Assembly (NCBI GenBank): GCA_023431215.1
Contig: JAEYXR010000015.1
Coordinates: forward strand, 1-20,104
Source: Bacillota bacterium
GTDB lineage: Bacteria > Bacillota > Clostridia > Oscillospirales > Ruminococcaceae
Direction of reading: 5' to 3'
Length of the DNA: 20,104 bases
Part shown: piece by piece, positions 9,201 through 16,112 of the stretch
How the letters are laid out: every line of letters starts with the position of its first letter
Position numbering within the stretch: position 1 is the stretch's first letter
Position numbers and translations under genes: made by a program
The notes under the pieces: model-generated
Told to the model about the DNA's origin: nothing
Seen by the model: only the letters and a program-made list of their open reading frames with translations
Databases searched by the model: none

Positions 9201-11275
9201 TCGCCTTCACTGATCTTGTCGGTCAAGTCCAGCACCTCTTCCTTGAAGGGATGCCCCCCCTCAGTGGGGTTCACCTTGGCCAACTGGGTATCTGTTCCGG
9301 ATTTGTAAGCTGCCACATACCCCACCGGCCCGCCGGAAATTTTCAAATAAATCTTAGGGTCGTTGGGATCTAAGCAAAAACTGGGGGAACGTAGCGTTCC
9401 GGTGAAGCTTTCGCTAAATGCAGTCTCGCTTGTCATAACTGTAGATAAGTAGTATTTTCCGTGTTTGCCCATAGGTGTTGTGTTATTGTTAAGGTCTTTA
9501 TCACGAGAAACGATGAGTTGCCCAAAGGTATCGGTGGTGGTAAAGGGCAGGATGGTTCCGTTTTCAAAACTCCAGCGAACCTTATTATAGGTATAACTGG
9601 GTGTTGCACCCTTAAAGCGAAAATCATCCACCTGGATAAAACCCCATCCGCTAGTGGTGCCATCGACAATCTTAATGTAAACCGACTGTCCTTCGGCATA
9701 TTTGCCCACCAGGCTCAGCTGAACAAGGGAGAGAGGATGTCCGTTTTTAGGGGGAGAAAGTTTGATCAACTCCTGATTGGTATCGGTGTCGCACAGGGCA
9801 ACATAGTTAGCGCTGTTGGTACCGCCAGAGATGCGAAATTTTACTACAGGATTTGCAGGATCCAGCACAAAGTTGGGAGAAGTAATGGAACCCCGGAATC
9901 CTTCGTCATAGCTATTGGGGTTTTCTACCTCTACCGTTGACAAGTAGTAGGTACCGTCCTTGTTCATAGGGGTGATTTTGTCGTTTCGGTCGGTAGCACG
10001 GTCTACCACCAGCTTGCCAAAGGTATCGGTAGTGGTAAAAGGAGAAAGCGTTCCGTCCTCAAAGCTCCATGCAATATCACTATAGTTTTGTGTAATTTCT
10101 TTAATAACTACACCTCGTGCCCTGATATCATCCACTTGGATATACCCATAGCTGGAGGTTGTGCCATCTACGATTTTTATGTATACAACCTCATCCTTGG
10201 TATAGGCTGTACCCAAATCAATAGTAACATCCGCTAGGATATTGCCGTCCTTTGGTACGGTCACACGCTTGAGTTCGGTATCATCTGACGCTTTGCAAAC
10301 CGCAACGTAGTTTTTTGCATTGGTGCCACCTGCCAGCTTCATGGTAATAACAGGGTTTTGAATCTTAAATTTAGGGGAGCAGATGGTACCCGTAAAGGTT
10401 TCGTTATAATTGCCTACCAGAATACCGTCTTTTTCTACAGTGGAAAGATAATAATTTCCATCCTTATTAACCGGCGTGGTGCGGTCGTTACGGTCAACAT
10501 GCCAGGATGCAATGAGGTCATCACTGAAGGCACCTTCGGTGATGGTAAAGGGCGCCAAAGCACCGTCTTCAAAGCTCCATCTGATTTCGGGAGCAGGCAT
10601 AGGAAGGATATCTACGTTTACATCCACATAACCAACTGCATGAAAGTCGTCAAATGTGATATGTCCCCAGTTACTGGTGGCATTATCTACAATTTTAACA
10701 AACACATTTTTGCCCACTACATCATAATCAGATAAATCCCACTCAATACGAGTCATGGTTTCTCCACTGATGGGATTGTTCGCTGTAATAATTTCCTGAC
10801 CATAGGCGTCACACAGCGCAACATAAACATTTTCATTGTGTCCGCCGCCCACTAAAAAATTAATTTCAGGCTCATCCAACCTAAAAACAGGAGATCTTAC
10901 GGCTCCCTTGTAGGCATCTGTGGGGGTGGTCATCTTGCTAAGTGAATCTACAGGATACTTACCTCCGGGGTTTATTGCCTCGGTGTAGGTTGTGGTTGAC
11001 TCCAAAGTTGTTAGGTGCCAGTCGCCCTGTCTGGGGTAAGGAGCAATAGGATTGCTATTATGGTCGTAGGGAATATCCGAAATCAGGGTACCAAAGGATC
11101 CGGATAGAATTTTAAAATCACCCAATGTACCGTCTTCAAAATCCCATACGATGGCATTGCCTGCGGGTGGTTCTTCCGCGTACGCAACAAGCGCCGGGTC
11201 AAATCTGCCAAACATCGCACATACCATAGCCATAGCTAACAATGCAAAGATATGCTTTTGGACTTTTCGTTTCAT
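6281..11275 (-). CDS. Hydrazine synthase alpha-subunit-like diheme cytochrome with four N-terminal jelly-roll modules
   Basis: Secreted diheme protein, 1664 aa from the ATG at 11273-11275, chosen because AGGAGG lies 6 bases upstream; the longer in-frame start at 11332 lies at the promoter's upstream edge. A signal peptide occupies about 1-33 (cut near VAYA). Four related modules follow (about 43-218, 231-388, 401-558, 566-721), each with W-x-F-E-D/N-G, a YYLSTV-like strand, (V)GGxxxxxYVA and a G-x-I-x-V/F-D-D ending. They resemble the jelly-roll modules of GH32 levanases. A short helical linker leads to a WD40/PD40-type propeller (about 816-1211), then CVGCH (1295-1299) and CLSCH (1394-1398), the latter in a planctomycete-type cytochrome context ending WVDLNAPYYGDY. 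Propeller, then two c-hemes about 100 residues apart, is the arrangement of hydrazine synthase alpha. There is no membrane anchor. It is first in an operon with resB, ccsA and the beta-gamma-like gene. Activity is unproven. Confidence 0.85.
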   Translation of the reverse strand: MKRKVQKHIFALLAMAMVCAMFGRFDPALVAYAEEPPAGNAIVWDFEDGTLGDFKILSGSFGTLISDIPYDHNSNPIAPYPRQGDWHLTTLESTTTYTEAINPGGKYPVDSLSKMTTPTDAYKGAVRSPVFRLDEPEINFLVGGGHNENVYVALCDAYGQEIITANNPISGETMTRIEWDLSDYDVVGKNVFVKIVDNATSNWGHITFDDFHAVGYVDVNVDILPMPAPEIRWSFEDGALAPFTITEGAFSDDLIASWHVDRNDRTTPVNKDGNYYLSTVEKDGILVGNYNETFTGTICSPKFKIQNPVITMKLAGGTNAKNYVAVCKASDDTELKRVTVPKDGNILADVTIDLGTAYTKDEVVYIKIVDGTTSSYGYIQVDDIRARGVVIKEITQNYSDIAWSFEDGTLSPFTTTDTFGKLVVDRATDRNDKITPMNKDGTYYLSTVEVENPNSYDEGFRGSITSPNFVLDPANPVVKFRISGGTNSANYVALCDTDTNQELIKLSPPKNGHPLSLVQLSLVGKYAEGQSVYIKIVDGTTSGWGFIQVDDFRFKGATPSYTYNKVRWSFENGTILPFTTTDTFGQLIVSRDKDLNNNTTPMGKHGKYYLSTVMTSETAFSESFTGTLRSPSFCLDPNDPKIYLKISGGPVGYVAAYKSGTDTQLAKVNPTEGGHPFKEEVLDLTDKISEGELIYLAIVDPADKGPWGLVQVDDIRASVAFKEEQPLTSESQLAALTGWAPTRFTKLKTMLQDLLDTYGEEEYPVGSEYLKNVSAMQTKHLNMVKKGIKPSDPAIEEFKTEMNQLEYDATVSNPLLTQAPIVFVTRNQYQQDHHNTHNMLPSYPLEINSSSYLGGGAIKVIDFADNGKVSTLKEDADGVYRDPDVSYDGDKILVSYRDNWDGSYNIHEYALSGDKTSIVDEKQLTSMSTADDMDPMYLPSGQIVFDGTRDPKYVMCNRHISSNLYRMEADGANIVKITNSTLFERPTDVLPDGRILYDRWEYNDRDFGSAQGLWTVETDGTQQVTYYGNNSPTGATIDAKAIPGTNKVIATLSSTHDVAWGALAIIDRTKGVDGSAPVERTWPASAKSMIGDPNKNGNNIDAFTGLSIKYEDPQPLSDKYFIASRQIPGKGRKMGLYLLDVFGNETLIYEDASGLGAFDANVLAPREKEIVTAERRNYNDDVGSFFVQNVYQGTHMQGVEPGSVKSLRIVESMDKKYISQDQQWGGEGQQNPGVNWHSFEVKRVLGEVPVYEDGSAYFEVPQDVFVYFQLLDEDGRMIQSMRSGTLVQSGEKTGCVGCHEDRRVSPNVNTSSKTPMALEANAKIVPNPAYTEGSDLPKTIVVNTPDKPQKRAVDFEARTDSLADYDNEVLYPEVTDLPSMNFITEVQPIFTKNCLSCHGYSNPSGGLTLVPDKDVIFNASYMDLWRNRGKSGVYFGNLAGAIGGGSSAFTNAKAWGSYNSPLVKKIYEDEQHKTRLTDAEKRRIAEWVDLNAPYYGDYSTNYGYNPGGRSAITQAERNALGDTRGLSWGSNPRGMIYFDNPEKSPILAGKTGVAYDSALAIIKAGQARLLQAPDVDWRGLTTVPGNSNVTITNPWRFNALDQWRTDKVALRHAIEAANREAIANGTKRYDTDNTTANGLPEWPEWPIEGQNPRWPSASQPDMLP

Positions 11276-11303
11276 TGTATTCCTCCTTTTTACTTTTATA
11301 TTT

Positions 11304-11332
11304 ATTATAACGTAATTACCTTTTATTTTCAA
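11304..11332 (-). promoter_or_regulatory. Near-consensus sigma-A promoter of the cytochrome operon
   Basis: On the minus strand, -35 TTGAAA (11327-11332) and a perfect -10 TATAAT (11304-11309) are separated by 17 bases. Transcription should start near 11297, giving a leader of only about 22 nt, most of it the AAAAGGAGG ribosome site (11280-11288 region). Such a short leader leaves no room for a riboswitch or attenuator, so control is likely by a DNA-binding factor or basal. Confidence 0.75.
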
Positions 11333-11549
11333 ATAATTTAAACAAAATTAATATTTTTGTTGTTATAATAAAAATATATCTAGTTATATTGTATTAGTTT
11401 AATATATAACATATCTAAAACAGTATGCTTTTAACATTGTTTGATGAAGTCTAAATATATTTTTTATTTATTGCTAGTAATGTTTGTAAAAAGTACGCCT
11501 GCAAACTGTCGATAGTCCCTGATGCTGCACATTGTTTTTTAGCAAATCC

Positions 11550-11660
11550 TCACTTATTATTTTGCTGAGCCCTTACCCTTTGTCCAATTCTTCTTTCCCT
11601 ATCCAGTTTCAATTTTACTTTTTTCACAAATAAAAACACAGGTACACCAAATAGGCATAC
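11550..11660 (-). pseudogene. Possible remnant of a membrane-transporter C-terminus
   Basis: A 36-codon open stretch ends at a TGA (11550-11552) and is bounded upstream by an in-frame TAG (11661-11663). It reads hydrophobic VCLFGVPVFLFVKK followed by a basic tail ending RAQQNNK. A last hydrophobic segment with a K/R-rich cytoplasmic tail is typical of transporter C-termini (APC-like, for example), but the piece is short and could be chance. No start codon or ribosome site is associated. Confidence 0.3.
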
Positions 11661-11733
11661 CTATGCAATAATATTATCTATCAATTAAATGGTTATAGAC
11701 TGCGGATTAATAAAGCTTCTGGTAATATTTATA

Positions 11734-12081
11734 TTAAATACGAAGTGAATAGCACTGCTCTGGTTCCAAGACATATAAAGCTAGTGGATTTTGCCCGTCT
11801 GACAACGCAACTTCCATAACGCAAGGCTCATATAAATGCTACGGAAAGTTTCTGCCGTCATAGACTCAGGTCAGTTCCATACCGTTATCGTAAACTACAC
11901 CGTAGGGAGTGAATGTTCCGATTTCATAATTGATTAGCGAGATGGCAAGCTCTTTACCATCTACTTGGGTTACCTCATCAAGAGGAGCTCCACCTCCATT
12001 CATAGTCAAGGAGTGGCGGTGACCGGCTGCTTCTAGGTCGATAAAGTCAGTGATGACGGTAGTCTCCTGACACCAGAAGAT
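11734..12081 (-). pseudogene. Decayed coding remnant of unknown family
   Basis: One frame carries protein-like sequence for about 115 codons, interrupted by TGA (11866-11868) and TAG (11839-11841) and ending at TAA (11734-11736). An in-frame TGA at 12082-12084 closes it upstream. Readable pieces include FIDLEAAGHRHSLTMNGGG, INYEIGTFTPYGVVYDNG and, beyond the stops, LYEPCVMEVALSDGQ and LEPEQCYSLRI. The composition is that of a real folded protein, and the frame is kept across both stops, so they look like point mutations in an old gene. I do not recognise the family and do not assign a function. Confidence 0.5.
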
Positions 12082-12121
12082 TCAGTCACAAAAGATAACC
12101 AGAAAATGAAAAGAAGCAGTA

Positions 12122-12166
12122 TAAAGGTACAGCTCTATGCAGTTTTTGCATAGAGCTGTACCTTTA
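12122..12166. repeat. Perfect 20-bp inverted repeat with 5-base loop
   Basis: The arms 12122-12141 and 12147-12166 are exact reverse complements around the loop gtttt (12142-12146). A transcript of either strand would form a very stable hairpin. Neither side has a good T-tract (plus: GTATTTTATATT; minus: TTATACTGCTTCTTTT). It may be the terminator of the minus-strand opine-dehydrogenase operon about 330 bases upstream in transcription, or a leftover mobile hairpin element. Confidence 0.75.
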
Positions 12167-12322
12167 GTATTTTATATTGCCTCCTAATTGATAATGCCAT
12201 AGTTGGTTTTCAAGTTCCACATATTTAAATTTTGCCTTACTCACATCGAATATTGGTAGTACAGAGAGTTAGACCTGTTAGCAAAAATGGCCCATTGCGT
12301 TTTATGGTAAAGTAGTATCACA

Positions 12323-12466
12323 TCAATTGAGTGGGTTGGTCTCAAACATTAAGTGTAAAGGCTTTCTATATTGTAATGTACCTAAGGCGGTATTTTCTAT
12401 GAAAATTGGGTACAGTGTGAAATTATAGAATGTTTCAATTGCATAAAAGTTTTGTTTTAATCTAAG
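12323..12466 (-). pseudogene. Remnant of an IS3-family transposase C-terminus
   Basis: A 47-codon stretch ends at TGA (12323-12325). It includes LKQNFYAIETFYNFTLYP and, after a few residues, NTALGTLQYRKPLHLMFE. This tracks the end of the IS3-family OrfB integrase, where an AIFEYIEtFYNRxRxHSaLGYlsPxEyE-like pattern is usual, but key positions such as R-x-H-S are lost. No open frame continues upstream (an in-frame TAA follows within a few codons) and no terminal inverted repeats were found. It is read as an old, degraded insertion-sequence scar immediately downstream of the opine dehydrogenase gene. Confidence 0.45.
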
Positions 12467-12491
12467 TTAGTGAAGTACCAGCTTCCATTAC

Positions 12492-13547
12492 TTATAAAAA
12501 ATAGTCAATCAGGGCCTGACCTCTCAAATGTCCCAGATTTAAATTTTTTAAGGTACGTCCGTTTGCGTAATAGTCCGTCTGATGCATTGCGGAAGCAATT
12601 GTAACAAATGATCTGAAAAGCGGAACCTCAACATCCATTGCTTCCGCTACAGAGATCAGCAAACAGTCGAGGATTGGAGTATCCTCCGTAATGTGTCGAC
12701 CAAAGAGACTATTGGGACCTTCCAGATTCTTGAACCAGTCCATACTGTGGTTGTTATCATCCACCAAAGGACCAAAGAAGCCGGAAAGTGAGGGGGATGC
12801 GGGATAGCCAAGGGTATCCATCAGCCTCTTTTTCTCTGCCCAGAGGGCATCTTCAACAACAAGGACCGCTGGCGTAATGCCCTGCTGGAAAAGGTAATAT
12901 TTACCGCCTGCCTTTTCAATGGCACCTGCGTTGAGAATGACCGGGCAGATATGACTCATGACATTGCCTACGTCCAAGGCGCAGTAAAGAATATTGGGAG
13001 CCTTGTGCAGGGGATAAATATCCGCGAAGGCCTCAATCAGCGTATCTGTGTCGCAGTTGGGCCAGGCTGCTGCAGGTTTGGAAGAAACAACTCCGCCCAC
13101 TACGGTTTGCGCCTCTCCCACAATCCGGGCTGGATAAATATTGCCACAGGTCTCGCCAACGACGACTCCTTTAACGCCAAGCTCGTCAAATACCCTTCTA
13201 AAAAGGAATGAGCCGAAATTTCCTGCAGATAGGAGAAGCTTATGACCGCTTTTTAGATGGGGCGCCAATGCTCTGGCAACTGACTCATCTCTGTTGGATA
13301 TTGTGCATATGATGACCAAATCAGACCATTCCATGGCCTTGGCCAAATCAGTAGTGACAAGTTCCAGCTTACCTGTGCCGCTGATAGCCGGCCCGCGGAT
13401 GCTGATTTCCATATGTTTTTGTGCATCGGAAAGGCTTTCCTTGTATGCAGCCTCCTCACACAGACAGACATGATACCCGCGGACACCAAGTTCTGCTGAT
13501 AGTACATATCCTGTAGCTCCCCCACCAAAAATTGTAATGTTTTTCAT
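12492..13547 (-). CDS. NAD(P)-dependent opine dehydrogenase family protein
   Basis: The family joins an amino acid and a 2-oxo acid by reductive condensation, or runs the reverse reaction, in the cytoplasm with NAD(P)H. The 351-aa product starts with a dinucleotide-binding loop GGGATG (8-13) and has the SAGNFGS segment near 107-113. The helical opine-dehydrogenase domain contains NVMSHICPVILNAG (about 195-208), giving H199 as the candidate catalytic His. ITEDTP places D289 as its acidic partner. AAAGGAG lies 10 bases before the ATG, and the gene starts 18 bases beyond the MFS stop, so the two are co-transcribed. Substrates cannot be read from sequence; the nearby TRAP and MmgE/PrpD genes hint at carboxylated or opine-like compounds. 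Family-related ketopantoate or glycerol-3-phosphate-type dehydrogenases are less likely because of the H/D motifs. Confidence 0.85.
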   Translation of the reverse strand: MKNITIFGGGATGYVLSAELGVRGYHVCLCEEAAYKESLSDAQKHMEISIRGPAISGTGKLELVTTDLAKAMEWSDLVIICTISNRDESVARALAPHLKSGHKLLLSAGNFGSFLFRRVFDELGVKGVVVGETCGNIYPARIVGEAQTVVGGVVSSKPAAAWPNCDTDTLIEAFADIYPLHKAPNILYCALDVGNVMSHICPVILNAGAIEKAGGKYYLFQQGITPAVLVVEDALWAEKKRLMDTLGYPASPSLSGFFGPLVDDNNHSMDWFKNLEGPNSLFGRHITEDTPILDCLLISVAEAMDVEVPLFRSFVTIASAMHQTDYYANGRTLKNLNLGHLRGQALIDYFL

Positions 13548-13565
13548 TAATTTGTGGCTCCTTTT

Positions 13566-14759
13566 TCAATGTTGATGGTTGCCGGCTGCCTCAACGGCGA
13601 CTGATTTGGCCTTCATCAAGACAAGCCATCCTAAAAGGGTGAATAAATTGATAGCAGCTGCGGCCATAAATACCGCATAGTAACTAATGTATTGCGCAAT
13701 ATAGCCCCACAGCATGCCGCCAGCTACAGTTCCCACATCATTGAACATGTAGTATGTGACAGTTGCGATGCTCTTGTGGGCGGGATCTGCCGACTTTAAT
13801 GCCGCAGTGATTAGGTATGGTTGAACCAGACCGATGGCCATGCCGTAGAAGATACCCATGATTACAGAGAGCGCAGGATTGTTTGTTACGGGGAGAACCA
13901 GCAGCACAAAAGTCAGTATAACGATAGAAACCGGAATAGAATTTTGTTCGGGGATACTCCGTTTAAAAATGGTAGCAGCTATTCTGATGCCAAATACCCC
14001 AATCCCCGCCGCCATATAAAAGAATAGGGTGTGATTCAGTGCATACCGTTGCGCATACAGAGGTAAAAACGATACCGTGCAGGTTGCGGCCATGGCAGAG
14101 CCCATCAACAGCAGAGAAGCGGGAATGGAGCGCTTTTCTATAAAAGGATCTCTTTTATCCGTTTTTTCTCTCTCCACCGGATTAAGATTTGGCATTTTTG
14201 TAAGCAATGAAATTGCCACAGGCAGTAGCATGAGGGCGGATAACCCGCGCAACATCTTGGAATATCCAAAATTGGCAAGCAGGATGCGGCAGAGCGCCGG
14301 GCCAAAGAAGGACATGACCGGAATAGCGATACTGAAATAGCCCATTCCTTCATCAAACCTATCTGATGGAACTGTTTCAGCAACAAGAGAAGCAATCACA
14401 CCGGCAATATAACAAATGGCCAGGCCCTGAACAATGCGAATAGGAATAACCCAACCGACATCGGAGATTCCATCCAGAAAAATATTGCTTACCGACAGTA
14501 CCACGAAGCAAACAAATATACTTAGTTTGCTTGATACCATAGATCCGATTTTTACCGCATACCTTCTGAAGAAAAGACAGGCCAGAGGAAAGAGCATATT
14601 TACCGCGGCAGCTATAGATTCAGACACACCGCGGCTATCCATGAGAACAGGTAGCGTTGCTAAGGAAGATTGACCGAATAAACAGTTGAATAAGCCTAAA
14701 AGTATCATCGCGCAATATTCAACGGTAAATAATTTACTACGCATTTGGTCCCGAGGCAT
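13566..14759 (-). CDS. Major facilitator superfamily transporter
   Basis: Secondary transporter in the cytoplasmic membrane, 397 aa with about twelve hydrophobic segments. The start MPRDQMRSKLF at 14757-14759 is chosen because AAAGGAG lies 8 bases upstream. A longer in-frame start at 14819 would place the strong terminator hairpin inside the coding region. Visible MFS traits are a conserved first-half layout (LFNCLFGQSSLATLPVLM helix 1, RRYAVKIGS loop between helices 2 and 3, PIRIVQGLAICYIAG helix 4) and a long basic central loop around residues 175-195 (NLNPVEREKTDKRDP). The substrate is unknown. Being paired with the opine dehydrogenase, it may export or import that enzyme's product. It lies downstream of an intrinsic terminator, so its level may be set separately from the TRAP genes. 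Confidence 0.88.
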   Translation of the reverse strand: MPRDQMRSKLFTVEYCAMILLGLFNCLFGQSSLATLPVLMDSRGVSESIAAAVNMLFPLACLFFRRYAVKIGSMVSSKLSIFVCFVVLSVSNIFLDGISDVGWVIPIRIVQGLAICYIAGVIASLVAETVPSDRFDEGMGYFSIAIPVMSFFGPALCRILLANFGYSKMLRGLSALMLLPVAISLLTKMPNLNPVEREKTDKRDPFIEKRSIPASLLLMGSAMAATCTVSFLPLYAQRYALNHTLFFYMAAGIGVFGIRIAATIFKRSIPEQNSIPVSIVILTFVLLVLPVTNNPALSVIMGIFYGMAIGLVQPYLITAALKSADPAHKSIATVTYYMFNDVGTVAGGMLWGYIAQYISYYAVFMAAAAINLFTLLGWLVLMKAKSVAVEAAGNHQH

Positions 14760-14788
14760 TTCTGTTACTCCTTTCTGGGAATAGAAAA

Positions 14789-14812
14789 ACCGGCCGGCGA
14801 CTGCCGACCGGC
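14789..14812 (-). terminator. Intrinsic terminator after dctM
   Basis: GC-rich 10-bp stem (arms 14803-14812 and 14789-14798, loop 14799-14802) followed on the minus strand by TTTTTC. Two positions are G-U on the minus RNA and A-C on the plus RNA, which shows the minus-strand orientation. It lies between the dctM stop (14826) and the MFS ribosome site. Confidence 0.85.
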
Positions 14813-14825
14813 ATTCCAAATAATT

Positions 14826-16097
14826 TTAACCAGCAAATACTCCGGGAAGCCATGTGGCCAACTGTGGGATAAAGATGACGAGAAGCACCCCGACCGCCAT
14901 GGTAATCATAAACGGCCATGAGCCTTTGATTACCTCCGACATGGTAGCCTTGGCAACTTTCATGGATACGAACAGGCAAAGCCCGAATGGAGGCGTTACA
15001 AACCCAATCTGAGACATCAGAACAGCGACAACGCCGAACTGCAGCAGATCAATGCCGAAATACTTTAGTACAGGAAGCATGATGGGGCCCAGAATAATGA
15101 CCACTGTTGCTACATTGGTGAAACAGCCTACGATTAGGAACAGCAGGCATAGCAAGAACAACATTACATATTTGTTGCTCACGCTTGCTACCAGCGCTTC
15201 ATATATGATAGAGGGCATGTTTTCGGTAGTCATGAACCACACGAATACCTGGGCAGTAGCAATTGTCAGCGTCAGCGTGGCGGCACTTACTGTGGAACCT
15301 TTAATAATGTTCCATAAGCTCTTCACCTCAATGGTCCGATAAATACAGATTTCTACAAAAAGCACATAGAATACGGAGATTACGGCAGCCTCAGTGGGCG
15401 TTGCGATTCCGCCATAGATGCTTCCCAGGATAATAACGGGGAACATCAGCGCCCAGAAGCTATCCTTAAGCGTATGTAAAATCTCTCGCAAAGTCTTTTT
15501 TTCTTCTTTTGGAAGGTTCAGCTTTTTGGCGCTGATAAATACATAAATGCTCATGAGAATAGCGGTGACGATGCCAGGAACTACGCCGGAGAGAAAGCCT
15601 TCTGCTACGGAAACGCCCATGGCCACGGAAATCTGTAGCATTGGGACTGACGGAGGGATCATAACACCCAGCGTACCTGCCGTTGTGATAATGCCAATTA
15701 CCAACAGCTTGGGATATCCCGCCTCAAGCAGCTTGGGCATCATGAGGGCACCGATGGCCACCACACAAGCAATAGAAGAACCGGTTATTGCACCGAACAG
15801 CGCGCAGGAAAAGATTGTTGCGATGCCAAGACCACCGGGCAGATGGCCCAGTAGAGCATTGATTGCATTTACGAGCTTCTGGGAGGTTTGCCCCTTTGCC
15901 GCCAGATCTCCAGAAATGATGAAAAACGGTACACACAGAATAACATAACTGTTCATACCCAGCACTGTCTGCTGAGCAAGCAGCGTTCCGTTATAGCCGC
16001 CGGTAATGATGCCAGCGGCAGCCGCGCCCAAAACAACATGGGCGACCGGCACACCGATGATCAGGAGGCCAAAGAATGTTAACATTGCCAATGTCAT
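14826..16097 (-). CDS. dctM: TRAP transporter large permease subunit (DctM-like)
   Basis: The large membrane subunit of a tripartite ATP-independent periplasmic transporter drives Na+-coupled uptake of an organic acid delivered by the binding protein. The 423-aa product is of normal length, with the family's repeated hydrophobic segments and glycine/proline-rich helix breaks. It includes VPFFIISGDLAAKGQTSQKL (about 56-75), FGAITGSSIACVVAIGALMMP (about 102-122) and GTLGVMIPPSVPMLQ (about 140-154), with a pseudo-symmetric counterpart near VTPPFGLCLFV (about 373-383). AGGAGG is 11 bases before the ATG and dctM starts 15 bases beyond dctQ. Substrate specificity lies in DctP and cannot be read here. 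Confidence 0.93.
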   Translation of the reverse strand: MTLAMLTFFGLLIIGVPVAHVVLGAAAAGIITGGYNGTLLAQQTVLGMNSYVILCVPFFIISGDLAAKGQTSQKLVNAINALLGHLPGGLGIATIFSCALFGAITGSSIACVVAIGALMMPKLLEAGYPKLLVIGIITTAGTLGVMIPPSVPMLQISVAMGVSVAEGFLSGVVPGIVTAILMSIYVFISAKKLNLPKEEKKTLREILHTLKDSFWALMFPVIILGSIYGGIATPTEAAVISVFYVLFVEICIYRTIEVKSLWNIIKGSTVSAATLTLTIATAQVFVWFMTTENMPSIIYEALVASVSNKYVMLFLLCLLFLIVGCFTNVATVVIILGPIMLPVLKYFGIDLLQFGVVAVLMSQIGFVTPPFGLCLFVSMKVAKATMSEVIKGSWPFMITMAVGVLLVIFIPQLATWLPGVFAG

Positions 16098-16112
16098 AAA
16101 TCCTCACTCCTC

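Larger units (their letters stand above)
11333..12491. other. Gene-free, AT-rich region with decayed remnants between the two clusters
   Basis: There is no intact gene in about 1.15 kb. From 11333 to 11549 I see only AT-rich sequence. Coding remnants lie at 11550-11660, 11734-12081 and 12323-12466, all on the minus strand, and a perfect long inverted repeat lies at 12122-12166. Between 12167 and 12322, and from 12467 to 12491, I see nothing recognisable. Confidence 0.7.

Noticed and set aside
9113..11149. DNA-level tandem repeats or a CRISPR-like array in the four-module region
   Set aside because: The modules are similar at protein level only. The DNA has diverged and there is no regular repeat-spacer pattern.
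227..11275. Calling the organism an anammox bacterium because of the hydrazine-synthase-like genes
   Set aside because: The Gram-positive-style anchor, ribosome sites, TRAP/opine cluster and lack of hydrazine dehydrogenase or other anammox genes in the window do not support it, and the alpha-I heme Tyr appears to be absent.
11276..11332. A longer N-terminus (19 more residues) for the hydrazine synthase alpha-like protein
   Set aside because: The extra codons cover the promoter -10 and -35 boxes and the ribosome site. The internal ATG has AGGAGG at ideal distance and begins a proper signal peptide.
11364..11369. Plus-strand TATAAT that could start a divergent transcript
   Set aside because: The sequence 17 bases upstream (aacaaa) is a poor -35, the region is very AT-rich, and no plus-strand gene follows.
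12041..12156. A short plus-strand frame running through the perfect hairpin
   Set aside because: It has no start signal, is interrupted upstream by a TAG, and lacks family-like sequence. The minus strand has the more protein-like remnant.
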